Positions 8,901 to 15,273 of a stretch of 21,900 nt of DNA are shown here, in pieces. The DNA comes from Terrimesophilobacter sp044508495 (GTDB lineage Bacteria > Actinomycetota > Actinomycetes > Actinomycetales > Microbacteriaceae), in assembly GCA_044508495.1 (NCBI GenBank), contig JBIQHP010000032.1, positions 1 to 21,900 of the forward strand. Direction: 5' to 3'. Numbering within the stretch: position 1 is the first letter of the stretch; the number at the start of each line of letters is the position of its first letter. The position numbers and the translations under genes are program-made. The notes beneath the pieces were generated by a model, which worked only from the letters and a program-made list of their open reading frames with translations, was not told the DNA's origin and searched no databases.

Positions 8901-9084
8901 CGTGCCCGTTCGCGAGAAGCCAGACGACCCGGTTCGCCATCGTCTCGGTCTTGCCGCTCCCCGCCCCCGCGATGACGAGCGCCGGTGCGAGCTCCGACTC
9001 GACGACGGCCCTCTGCTGCGCGGTCGGCCTCGGCAGGCCGAGGAGCTCCGCGAGCTCGTCGGCCCCGATCCCGCGCTCAGTCAC
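5914..9084 (-). CDS. adnB: AdnB-type helicase-nuclease subunit (UvrD-like motor plus RecB-like nuclease)
   Basis: A 1056-aa subunit of the actinobacterial AdnAB motor-nuclease, which resects double-strand DNA ends. The motor motifs are complete: Walker A GAGSGKT (40-46), motif II LLDEYQD (273-279), motif III GDPHQSIYGWRGAS (301-314), SWRN (340-342 region), IHGAKGLEWD, and motif VI AYVAVTRAR. A C-terminal PD-(D/E)XK nuclease follows, with H897 in GTLFHSW, D970 in KIDAV, D983 and K985 in VDWKTG, and Q1002/Y1006 in QLALY, so the site looks intact. It starts at GTG 9084, overlapping the adnA stop by 8 bp. AdnB is the downstream gene in mycobacteria and carries the leading motor there; its intact motifs against degenerate ones in the partner fit that assignment. 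Confidence 0.9.
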   Translation of the reverse strand: MTERGIGADELAELLGLPRPTAQQRAVVESELAPALVIAGAGSGKTETMANRVVWLLANGHVRPGEILGLTFTRKAAGELADRIRKRIEQLAATGRVAADYDAFDPPTVATYNSFANAIFRDNAILLGRETDGSVLGPASAWQLARSIAVGSRDERLGSLDRSLDQVTDAVLDLSHELSENVVDPARVHEMAARFAALAGLPPGGRGEYPKALDLVDSVSALPLLLDLATEFSTAKARNGFVEYADQVMLALQVVRRVPRVGEELRERYRVVLLDEYQDTSVVQTWLLSELFSGHPVMAVGDPHQSIYGWRGASAANLEQFAGGFGRDQAVRQFALSTSWRNGHGILAAANTLVEPLVAATTVAVERLGAAPTATEGTVEVRFEESIAEEAAATAAWFAERLTATRGTTPPTAAMLFRARRTQAVFVEALRAAGVPYHVLGIGGLLDEPEVADLVCALTVVGDPAAGSELVRLLAGSRWRVGVRDLHALAGVASWLRDRDHAQQPLDDATRERLRSSVAEGEGGSIVDALDFVAHAKPGHGLLEGFSDLGLERLRDAGLVFSRLRARASLDLLDFVTLVEQEFRLDIEALANDDRSGGAASMEAFFDALGAFRAVNEGGGLGGFLGWLREAVRTDDLAPRPEEPDPGAVQLLTIHGAKGLEWDFVVVPRMVTDELPAKPRDTTGWTGFGALPYEFRGDAEGLPVFSWADAESRKDLLARHDEFKAGVRDRHELEERRLAYVAVTRARHGLLLTGSFWAAQSAPRSPSPYLRELAGAGIVDELPEAPLSAQKPDEAEAEPLHWPSDPLGGRRGKVERAAALVREAEPASSGALGGELELLLAERERMLSAAEYVTIPDRIPASRFKDFVTDPAEVAAGIRRPMPEKPYRATRLGTLFHSWVEERSGLVGSGEVIDALESELEPEEAAIDEAALARLQATFERSEWAAIQPVEVERELHLPFDGRIVICKIDAVYERDGRYQIVDWKTGKAPTSPEELEERQLQLALYRLAFAKWKDVDPAEVDAVFYYVADDRVIEPDRVEDEERLLARWRAATGGS

Positions 9085-12000
9085 TCGACACCGCCTTCAC
9101 ACGATGCAGGGCGCGCTTGGCCAGGTCCCCTGGAGCGAAGGGATCGAGCACGCGCGGCCCCGCGTACTCCCCGAGCGCCATGCCCATGGCGGCGAGCCGG
9201 ATGCGCTCCCGGAAGCCCTCGAGCTGCTCCTGGGTGAGGGGCGACTGCACGCCCTCCCGGTAGGACTTGCCGCGCACGCCCTCCCGCACGAAGACGAGCT
9301 TCGCCCCGCCCGCATGGTGCTCCCCGAGCGGGTCGAGCACCTCGTCGAGCTGTCCGGATGCGTAGGCGAGCTGGTAGGCCGCGAGCTGCGGGAGGTCGTC
9401 GATGACCGCCTGGTTCCTCTCCACGGCGCCGGTCTTGAGGTCGACGATCACGACACCGCCGTCCGGGGAGCGCTCGATCCGGTCGATCGTGCCCCTCAGC
9501 CTGGCGCGGCCGACCTCGAGTGAGAACGACTTCTCCGCCGCGACGCGCGCCCTGCCGTCCCTGGCCGCGTCGCCGAGGTACTCCGCGACCGCCGCCGCGA
9601 GCTTCCGCGCGGCCCGCCGCTGCTGCTCGGCGAGCCAGGGCGCCTCGAAGACGAGCTCGTCCCAGCGGCTCTCGATCGCCGCGAACACCGCGTCGGCGTC
9701 CGAGCCGGTCGCCGTCTCCATCGCCCAGTGCACGATCGTCCCGATGCCCATCGCCGTGCTCGACTGGGTCCCGGAGACGGACTCGACGAACCAGTCCACG
9801 GGTGAGTGCTCGAAGGCGCCGAGCTTCGAGGGCGACACCGGAACGATCTCCTCGTCGGCGTAGAGCGGGCCGGTCGTCGAGGCCGCCAGGAGGCCGTGCC
9901 ACTCCGCCGGGTCCGCGCCGGGGACCCCCGCCTCCGCGAGCCGGGCGAGGTTCGCGGCCGCATCGGGGCGAGCGCTCGCGACGAGCTCCCTGCGCAGCCG
10001 CCCGACGAGGCCGCGGAGGGTGAGTGGCGGGAGCGCTCCTGCGGCGAGAGCCCGCGCGCTCGCCGGGGCGAGCGAGAAGAACACGCTCGTCGCCTCGTCC
10101 TCGTTCGCGACCGCGGCCAGGACGACCTCGCGGCTCGCGCGGGAGACGGCGAGCGCGAACATCCGGAGCTCGTCCGCGAGGACTTCGCGACGCGTGTCGA
10201 TCGTCCCGCTCGCCGTGCCCGTGGCCGCGCGGACGAGCTCGCCCGGATAGAGGAGGGAGCCGCGCAGCCGCAGGTTCGGCCAGGCGCCGTCCTGGAGGCC
10301 GGCCACGACGACCGTGTCGAACTCGAGGCCGAGCGCGCCGCTCGGGGTGGTCACGAGCACGGAGTCGGCCGCCGCCCGGGGCGAGAGCGTGTCCTCCGGC
10401 ACCTCCGCGTCGAGCACCGCGGTGAGGAAGCTCGTGGCCGGCAGGCCCGGCTCCCGCTCGACGAAGCGCTTCGCCGCCGTGAAGAGGGCGAGGATGCCGT
10501 CGAGGCTCCGGTCGGCCTCGGCCGCGAGGATGCCGCTGCCGAGCGCCTGCTGCCGCCAGACGGGCGCGAGACCGCTCCGCTCCCAGGCGAGCCAGAGCAG
10601 CTCCTCGATCGTGGCGCCGCGCTCCGCCTGCCCGGCGAGCTCGGCGAGGGTCTCCGCGAGCCGGGCGGCCGCGCGCGCTGCGGCGTGATCGATCGTGGCG
10701 AGCCGGCCCGGGGCGGAGAGCGCCTCGACGAGGAGCTCGTCTCCGGGGCGGTTCCCGCCTCCCGCGAGCTCCTCGGCCCTCAGCGAGAGCCGCAGCCTGC
10801 GTAGCGCGAGCCTGTCGAGTCCGCCGAACGGGCCGGTCACGAGCTCCACGGCGCTCTCCGGCGTGAGCTCCGAGCGACCGATCCCCACGTCGACGAGGGC
10901 GAGGAGGCTGCGCGCGGCGACGTCCTCCCGCAGCGGGACCCCGCCGGCCGCGGTGCGCGCCGGGACGTCGGAGAGGGCGAGCGCCCTCGCGACCACGGGC
11001 GCCTGCGCCCCGTTGCGGACGATGACGGCCATCCGGCTCCACGGGAGGCCGGCGTCGAGATGGCGCTCGCGCAGACGGCGCGCGATCGCCGCCCAGAGCC
11101 TCGCCGGCGTGGGCCCGGTCATCGTGACCACGCCGCCCGGGTCGGGGCCGGTGCCGGCGACGGTGCCAGTGCCAGCCTCGGTGCCTGTCTCGGTGGGCAT
11201 CGGATGCCGGTGCCCGACGATCCCCGCCGTCCCGATCCGGTCGGTCGTCGCGCTCGTGAGCGCCAGGAGTGCCGCGCCCTGCCGGTGCGAGGTCGAGAGG
11301 AACAGGGTCTCTGCGCCCTCGAGCCCGAGCGAGGGGCCGAACCGGCCGACGACATCCGGCTCGCCGCCGCGGAACGCGTTCGCGGCGACGTCCGGGTCGC
11401 CGAAGCCGATGACGCTCGCTCCCCGCTCCGCGAGCGCCCGCAGCATCGACACCGTCGCCTCGGTCGCCTCCTGGAGGTCGTCGACGACCACGAGCCGCAG
11501 CCGGGAGACCGACTCCGGCACGACCCCGGCCTCGATCGATCGCCGGGCCGCCTCGGTGAGCTCGGCGGCATCGAGCTGGTCGGGGCGGAGCTCGGCCATG
11601 ACCTGCAGGTACTCGGACTGGAAGTCGGCCACGGCGGCCCACTCGGGCCTCGCGTGCCGTGCGGCGAGCCGTCGCAGCGCCGCGGGATCCAGCCCGTGCT
11701 CGGTCGCCCTCATCATGGTCTCGCGCAGTTCCGTGCGGAAGCCGCGCAGCGCGCGGACCTCAGGGCCGAGCGGCGACGGCCAGTCGGGGCCGGTCCCCTC
11801 CTCGAGGTGGCCGGCGAGGAACTGGGCGATGTCGCTGTCCTGCTCGCCGCCGGTGAGCAGTCGCGGCGGAGCGAGGCCGGCGCTCCGCCGGGAGAACGCG
11901 ACGATCTCGAAGGCGAGCGAGGCCACCGTGCGGGCGAGAGGCCCCTCGGTCGGCACGGCGAGCCGCAGCGCGAGGCGGTCGCGCAGCCGCGTCGCCGTGG

Positions 12001-12220
12001 CCCGGCTCTGGCCGATGGCGAGGAGTTCGTCCGGCGACCAGCCGCGCTCGAGGACCCGGTCGGCCACGAGCTCGACGAGGGTCGTCGTCTTCCCGCTTCC
12101 CGGAGCGCCCACGACGACCGCCGAGGCGCCATCCGGAAGGCCGACGACCGCGCGCTGCGAGGCGTCGAGGACGGGCACCGGCGCGGCGCCCTCCGCGTGC
12201 GCGAACCCCTTGACCGTCAC
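9077..12220 (-). CDS. adnA: AdnA-type helicase-nuclease subunit
   Basis: A 1047-aa first gene of the adnAB operon. Walker A GAPGSGKT is at 38-45. Motif II reads DDLQ (247-250) instead of DExQ, motif III reads GDPDVAANAFRGG without the usual Q, and motif V reads SGALGLEFD without the usual Lys, so the motor looks weak, as known for AdnA. The C-terminal RecB-like nuclease looks intact: GTIVH, D913 in GTIDR, D927/K929 in VDLKTG, Q945/Y949 in QLAAY. The expected first Fe-S cysteine (family CPxxW) is Ser in HSPVDW, no C-terminal Cys trio is present, and the protein has no cysteine at all. A Gly/Thr linker lies at 342-363. GTG 12220 is chosen because a longer extension would overlap the divergent gene; TTG 12229 is an alternative. 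Confidence 0.88.
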   Translation of the reverse strand: MTVKGFAHAEGAAPVPVLDASQRAVVGLPDGASAVVVGAPGSGKTTTLVELVADRVLERGWSPDELLAIGQSRATATRLRDRLALRLAVPTEGPLARTVASLAFEIVAFSRRSAGLAPPRLLTGGEQDSDIAQFLAGHLEEGTGPDWPSPLGPEVRALRGFRTELRETMMRATEHGLDPAALRRLAARHARPEWAAVADFQSEYLQVMAELRPDQLDAAELTEAARRSIEAGVVPESVSRLRLVVVDDLQEATEATVSMLRALAERGASVIGFGDPDVAANAFRGGEPDVVGRFGPSLGLEGAETLFLSTSHRQGAALLALTSATTDRIGTAGIVGHRHPMPTETGTEAGTGTVAGTGPDPGGVVTMTGPTPARLWAAIARRLRERHLDAGLPWSRMAVIVRNGAQAPVVARALALSDVPARTAAGGVPLREDVAARSLLALVDVGIGRSELTPESAVELVTGPFGGLDRLALRRLRLSLRAEELAGGGNRPGDELLVEALSAPGRLATIDHAAARAAARLAETLAELAGQAERGATIEELLWLAWERSGLAPVWRQQALGSGILAAEADRSLDGILALFTAAKRFVEREPGLPATSFLTAVLDAEVPEDTLSPRAAADSVLVTTPSGALGLEFDTVVVAGLQDGAWPNLRLRGSLLYPGELVRAATGTASGTIDTRREVLADELRMFALAVSRASREVVLAAVANEDEATSVFFSLAPASARALAAGALPPLTLRGLVGRLRRELVASARPDAAANLARLAEAGVPGADPAEWHGLLAASTTGPLYADEEIVPVSPSKLGAFEHSPVDWFVESVSGTQSSTAMGIGTIVHWAMETATGSDADAVFAAIESRWDELVFEAPWLAEQQRRAARKLAAAVAEYLGDAARDGRARVAAEKSFSLEVGRARLRGTIDRIERSPDGGVVIVDLKTGAVERNQAVIDDLPQLAAYQLAYASGQLDEVLDPLGEHHAGGAKLVFVREGVRGKSYREGVQSPLTQEQLEGFRERIRLAAMGMALGEYAGPRVLDPFAPGDLAKRALHRVKAVSSD
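11150..11197 (-). repeat. Imperfect 6-bp tandem repeat inside adnA
   Basis: Eight codon-phased hexamers, of which GGTGCC occurs three times and AGTGCC once on the plus strand, encode alternating GT/ET/EA/VA dipeptides (AdnA residues 342-357). It is a low-complexity linker between motor domains, of the kind that changes length by slippage. Confidence 0.65.
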
Positions 12221-12227
12221 GAGTGAC

Positions 12228-12233
12228 AAACTA
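12228..12233 (-). promoter_or_regulatory. -10 element upstream of adnA
   Basis: TAGTTT on the minus strand lies 7 nt before the GTG at 12220 and would give a leaderless or nearly leaderless transcript. It supports the GTG start over longer alternatives. Confidence 0.5.
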
Positions 12234-12294
12234 TCCCAGGCCCAGGACACCCGGACACCTCGGCGGTCAGCCTGTCCGCTCCTGACGAACTGGC

Positions 12295-12323
12295 GGAACG
12301 GCACCGGGCTTCTGCCGTAATCT
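12295..12323 (+). promoter_or_regulatory. Leaderless promoter of the DUF3107 gene, possibly ECF-type -35
   Basis: TAATCT (12318-12323) is 6 nt before the GTG at 12330. At a 17-bp spacing the -35 position reads GGAACG (12295-12300), unlike TTGACA but like the GGAA core of ECF sigma-factor promoters. The -10 part is good; the sigma class is speculative. Confidence 0.5.
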
Positions 12324-12329
12324 GGGCAG

Positions 12330-12554
12330 GTGGACATTCGCATCGGCATCATCAACAGCCCGCGAGAGCTGAGCTTCGAATCCGACCAGCCGGCGGCCGA
12401 GATCGAGAAGATCGTCGCCTCGGCCCTCGAGAGCGAGGCCAAGTTCATCCGGCTCGTCGACGACAAGGGCCGGGTCTTCCTCGTTCCCCTCGACACCTTC
12501 GCCTACATCGAGGTCGGCTCCGAGTCGTCCCGCCGCGTCGGATTCGTCGCCTGA
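12330..12554 (+). CDS. DUF3107 family protein (TB9.4-like)
   Basis: A 74-aa cytosolic protein starting MDIRIGIINSPRELSFES, with a pattern of short strands and one amphipathic helix (about 22-35), matching the actinobacterial DUF3107 family (Rv3208A/TB9.4 in M. tuberculosis). The molecular function is unknown. It starts at GTG 12330 with a -10 box 6 nt upstream and no Shine-Dalgarno. Its stop overlaps the next start in TGATG, so the two genes form a coupled operon, divergent from adnA across 109 bp. The conserved position beside the resection operon and the rhlE region is the main context clue. Confidence 0.88.
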   Translation: MDIRIGIINSPRELSFESDQPAAEIEKIVASALESEAKFIRLVDDKGRVFLVPLDTFAYIEVGSESSRRVGFVA

Positions 12555-12844
12555 TGGAGCTCCTCTTCGTCGCTCTGGGAGGCGCGCTCCTCGGCCTGGC
12601 CCTCCGCTACCTCCTGCCCGGCCGCGAGACCTATGGCAGCGCCCTGCTGCCTGCCGTCGGCGCCGCCGTCGCCTCGGCGGTGTGGGCCGGCCTCACCTGG
12701 ATCGGCTGGACCTTCGACGGCGGCTGGATCTGGTGGGCGAGCCTCGTGGCCGGCGGCGTCGTCGCGATCGCGACCGCGCTCGTCCTCGCCCCGCGGCGGA
12801 GGCGTCACGACACGGCGCTCTTCGATCGGCTCAGCCGGCCCTAG
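12554..12844 (+). CDS. Small membrane protein with three predicted helices
   Basis: A 96-aa hydrophobic protein. The helices are at about 3-20, 30-52 and 57-80, with a Trp-rich second loop (WIGWTFDGGWIWW) and a basic cytoplasmic tail (PRRRRHD). The start ATG overlaps the DUF3107 stop by one base (TGATG), so translation is probably by reinitiation. I do not recognise a named family; a small membrane gene occurs at the same place in mycobacteria (Rv3209), but homology cannot be judged here. It is convergent with the ferritin-like gene, 10 bp away. Confidence 0.78.
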   Translation: MELLFVALGGALLGLALRYLLPGRETYGSALLPAVGAAVASAVWAGLTWIGWTFDGGWIWWASLVAGGVVAIATALVLAPRRRRHDTALFDRLSRP

Positions 12845-12854
12845 CGGAGCCCGC
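12844..12854. terminator. Mini-hairpin between convergent stops
   Basis: GCGG (12844-12847), AGC, CCGC (12851-12854) exactly fill the gap between the two TAG stops of the convergent genes. A 4-bp stem is marginal; it is listed because it repeats a pattern seen at other convergent junctions. Confidence 0.25.
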
Positions 12855-13577
12855 CTACGCGGTGAGGCCGAGCTCGTCCATCCGGCGGGTGTGGGCGGCG
12901 ATGAGCTCGGTGAGCACCGGTTCGAGCCGCTCGTCATCCGGCGCCGTGTCCTTCGGCAGATCGAGGGCGGAGCGCGCGACGAGCAGCACGTCGCCGACCA
13001 GCCGACGGCCATAGAGGGCCAGGCGCGAGGCCAGGCGCGGGTTGTCGTCGATCGAGGCGCGAAGCTCCGCCACGACGATGTCATGGGCGATCTCGTTCGA
13101 CAGGAGTTCCGCCACGCGCTCCGCATAGTCGCCCGAGAAGCCCTGGGCGATCCCCGAGAACGCGTCGTCGAGGATGCCCGAACCCACGTAGTAGCCCAGC
13201 ATCGCCTCGAACCAGTCGCTCCCGGCGGTCCTCAGCTGGAACTCGTCGATCGGCCCGACGAAGGGCTCCATCGCCTCGCTCGGTGAGAGCCCGGAGCGCT
13301 CGAGCTCCGCGACGAGCTCGTGGTGCCGTGCCAGCGCGATCGAGGCGATCCGGCTCACCGCCTCCTTCGACGCGGTCGACGGCGCCGAGGTCACCGCTCG
13401 CGAGAGCCCCTCGAAGAAGGAGAGCTGAAGGTAGGCCGCCTGGCCGAGGAAGTGCCCGAGATCCGGCGCGAGCTCGCTGAGCCCCACCCGGTTGACCACC
13501 TGGTCGGGGTCGGGGCGCCGTGGCCGGTTCCGTGACGGCGATGGGCGTCGCTTGCGGCGAGGGAACAGGGTGACCAC
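12855..13577 (-). CDS. Ferritin-like fold protein (MiaE_2-like)
   Basis: A 240-aa, nearly all-helical protein after a basic, proline-rich N-terminus (RRKRRPSPSRNRPRR). It matches the actinobacterial ferritin-like/MiaE_2 group (Rv3210c position in M. tuberculosis). Four-helix core: FFEGL (E56) in helix 1, ARHHE (H85, H86) in helix 2, a Tyr-rich helix 3 near 122-140 (E124, D137, D138), NEIAH (E162, H165) in helix 4. Only helix 4 keeps a clear ExxH; helix 2 has Ala where the Glu would be, so a full di-iron site is doubtful. It starts at GTG 13577, with TAGGCT exactly 6 nt upstream. tRNA hydroxylase activity should not be assumed. Confidence 0.8.
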   Translation of the reverse strand: MVTLFPRRKRRPSPSRNRPRRPDPDQVVNRVGLSELAPDLGHFLGQAAYLQLSFFEGLSRAVTSAPSTASKEAVSRIASIALARHHELVAELERSGLSPSEAMEPFVGPIDEFQLRTAGSDWFEAMLGYYVGSGILDDAFSGIAQGFSGDYAERVAELLSNEIAHDIVVAELRASIDDNPRLASRLALYGRRLVGDVLLVARSALDLPKDTAPDDERLEPVLTELIAAHTRRMDELGLTA

Positions 13578-13583
13578 GAAGAC

Positions 13584-13589
13584 AGCCTA
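13584..13589 (-). promoter_or_regulatory. -10 element of a leaderless promoter (ferritin-like gene)
   Basis: TAGGCT on the minus strand, followed by GTCTTC (6 nt) and GTG at 13577. No Shine-Dalgarno is present. Confidence 0.6.
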
Positions 13590-13670
13590 GCGGCGACGAC
13601 CTGCCAGCGGCCGGGGGCATCCTGTGCGACTGGCCGGGGCGTCCTGTCAGGAACCGGGCCTCGCGGCGAC

Positions 13671-13760
13671 TAAACTGGTCAGCGGCCCCCACTCTGGCGG
13701 GGCCCTGCGCCCTGGGAAAAGACGGGCGTAACCGCTCAACCCAAGACAGGGCTGCACAAC
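13671..13760 (+). promoter_or_regulatory. rhlE promoter and structured 5' leader
   Basis: A TANNNT -10 (TAAACT, 13671-13676) is followed by about 80 nt before the TTG start, unlike the leaderless genes around it. The leader can fold into P2 GGCCCC/GGGGCC (13684-13689 with 13699-13704), extendable by CAG/CTG, and P3 GCGCCC/GGGCGU (13707-13712 with 13724-13729) with an A-rich 11-nt loop. Closing helix P1 AGCGG/CCGCU (13681-13685 with 13732-13736) competes with the base of P2. CCC (13740-13742) can pair with GGG (13749-13751) in the ribosome-binding site ACAGGG. It may act as a cold or autoregulatory switch; this is inference. The remainder of the 13578-13760 gap holds nothing else I can support. 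Confidence 0.5.
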
Positions 13761-15245
13761 TTGACATTCTCAGAACTCGGCGTCGACCAGGACATGGTCG
13801 ACGCACTCGCCGCCAAGGGCATTCTCGAACCGTTCCCCATCCAGGCGCAGACCATCCCGCTCGGCCTCGGGGGCCAGGACATCATCGGCCAGGCCAAGAC
13901 CGGAACGGGCAAGACGCTCGGCTTCGGCCTCCCGCTCCTCCAGCACCTCGGCACCGATCCGGAGCCGGGGGTCAAGGCGCTCGTCGTCGTCCCGACGCGC
14001 GAGCTGTGCATCCAGGTGGCCGAGGACCTCGTCATGGCCTCGGCGAACCGCGCGACGAAGGTCGCCGCGATCTACGGCGGCAAGGCTTACGAGGGCCAGA
14101 TCGAGCAGTTGAAGGACGGGGCGCAGGTCGTGGTCGGCACGCCGGGACGCCTGCTCGACCTCGCGAGCCAGCGGATGCTCTCCCTCGCGAAGGTCGAGGT
14201 CATGGTGCTCGACGAGGCCGACAAGATGCTCGACCTCGGGTTCCTCTCCGACATCGAGAAGCTCTTCTCGCAGACGCCGCCAGCGCGTCACACCATGCTC
14301 TTCTCGGCGACCATGCCCGGGCCGATCGTGGCGCTCGCACGCCGGTTCATGAACCGGCCCATCCACATCCGGGCGACCGACCCCGACGAGGGCCTCACCC
14401 AGGCGAACATCAAGCACGTCGTCTACCGGGCGCACGCGCTCGACAAGGACGAGGTCATCGCCCGCATCCTCCAGGCCGAGGGGCGGGGCAAGACCGTGAT
14501 CTTCACCCGCACCAAGCGTGCCGCGGCCAAACTCGTCGAGGAGCTCGGCGACCGGGGCTTCAACGCCGCCGCCGTGCACGGCGACCTCAACCAGGAGCAG
14601 CGCGAGCGGGCCATGGCCGCCTTCAAGGCCGGCAAGAAGGACATCCTCATCGCGACGGATGTCGCCGCACGCGGCATCGACGTGCTCGACGTGACCCACG
14701 TCATCAACCACACGATCCCCGAGGACCACGACACCTACCTGCACCGCGCGGGGCGCACCGGGCGCGCGGGCAAGACCGGGATCGCCGTGACCTTCGTCGA
14801 CTGGGACGACATGCACAAGTGGTCGCTCATCAACCGGGCGCTCGAGATGGGCATCCCGGAGCCGGTCGAGACCTACTCCTCCTCCCCGCACCTCTACACC
14901 GATCTCGACATCCCCGCGGATGCCAAGGGTCGCCTCAAGACCGCCGGCCCGGCACGCGAGCGCGAACCGCGGTCGGCGACGGCCGGAACGGGTCGCGGCG
15001 GACGCGACTCCGGTGCGGGACGCGGCGGCCACGGCTCGGGGCACGGTTCCGGCGGGCACGGGAGCACGAGCCACGGCGGAGCCGGCCGCGAGCGCACCCG
15101 TACGCGCGGCGGCCGTCCGGTCGAAGGGGCCGCCGAGGCCCAGAAGCCCGCCGGCGCGGGAACGCACGACGGCACCGGCCCCTCGCGCCGGCGCCGCAAC
15201 CGCACTCGCCGCCCGAGCGCGGGAAGCACGCCTCCCGCCGCCTGA
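13761..15245 (+). CDS. rhlE: DEAD-box RNA helicase, RhlE-like
   Basis: A 494-aa ATP-dependent RNA helicase with all core motifs: Q motif (F3 and FPIQ, about 25-28), AKTGTGKT (45-52), PTREL (78-82), TPGR (127-130), DEAD (151-154), SAT (182-184), then ARGIDV and HRAGRTGR in the second RecA domain. After about residue 385 comes a 100-residue disordered tail rich in Gly, His, Ser and Arg (GHGSGHGSGGHGS; RRRRNRTRR), typical of an RNA-binding tail. The start is TTG 13761: the Q motif begins two residues later, and AGGG lies 9 nt upstream. Likely roles are ribosome assembly, RNA decay or cold adaptation. It is convergent with the PHP gene (14 bp gap). Context matches M. tuberculosis Rv3211. Confidence 0.93.
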   Translation: MTFSELGVDQDMVDALAAKGILEPFPIQAQTIPLGLGGQDIIGQAKTGTGKTLGFGLPLLQHLGTDPEPGVKALVVVPTRELCIQVAEDLVMASANRATKVAAIYGGKAYEGQIEQLKDGAQVVVGTPGRLLDLASQRMLSLAKVEVMVLDEADKMLDLGFLSDIEKLFSQTPPARHTMLFSATMPGPIVALARRFMNRPIHIRATDPDEGLTQANIKHVVYRAHALDKDEVIARILQAEGRGKTVIFTRTKRAAAKLVEELGDRGFNAAAVHGDLNQEQRERAMAAFKAGKKDILIATDVAARGIDVLDVTHVINHTIPEDHDTYLHRAGRTGRAGKTGIAVTFVDWDDMHKWSLINRALEMGIPEPVETYSSSPHLYTDLDIPADAKGRLKTAGPAREREPRSATAGTGRGGRDSGAGRGGHGSGHGSGGHGSTSHGGAGRERTRTRGGRPVEGAAEAQKPAGAGTHDGTGPSRRRRNRTRRPSAGSTPPAA

Positions 15246-15273
15246 CGCATCGCCACCTGCTAGCCGACGGTGG
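15219..15273. terminator. Two hairpins at the rhlE/PHP convergent junction
   Basis: GCGGGA/TCCCGC (15219-15224 with 15233-15238) is a 6-bp stem just before the rhlE stop. CCACC/GGTGG (15253-15257 with 15269-15273) is a 5-bp stem whose loop holds the PHP-gene stop. Neither has a U-tract. Confidence 0.3.

Noticed and set aside
6214..9237. About 1000-codon plus-strand open frame opposite adnB
   Set aside because: Antisense shadow with biased composition and no motifs; adnB has full helicase and nuclease signatures.
12221..12496. N-terminal extension of the adnA frame
   Set aside because: It would overlap the divergent DUF3107 gene and its promoter; the GTG at 12220 has a -10 upstream and gives the usual AdnA length.
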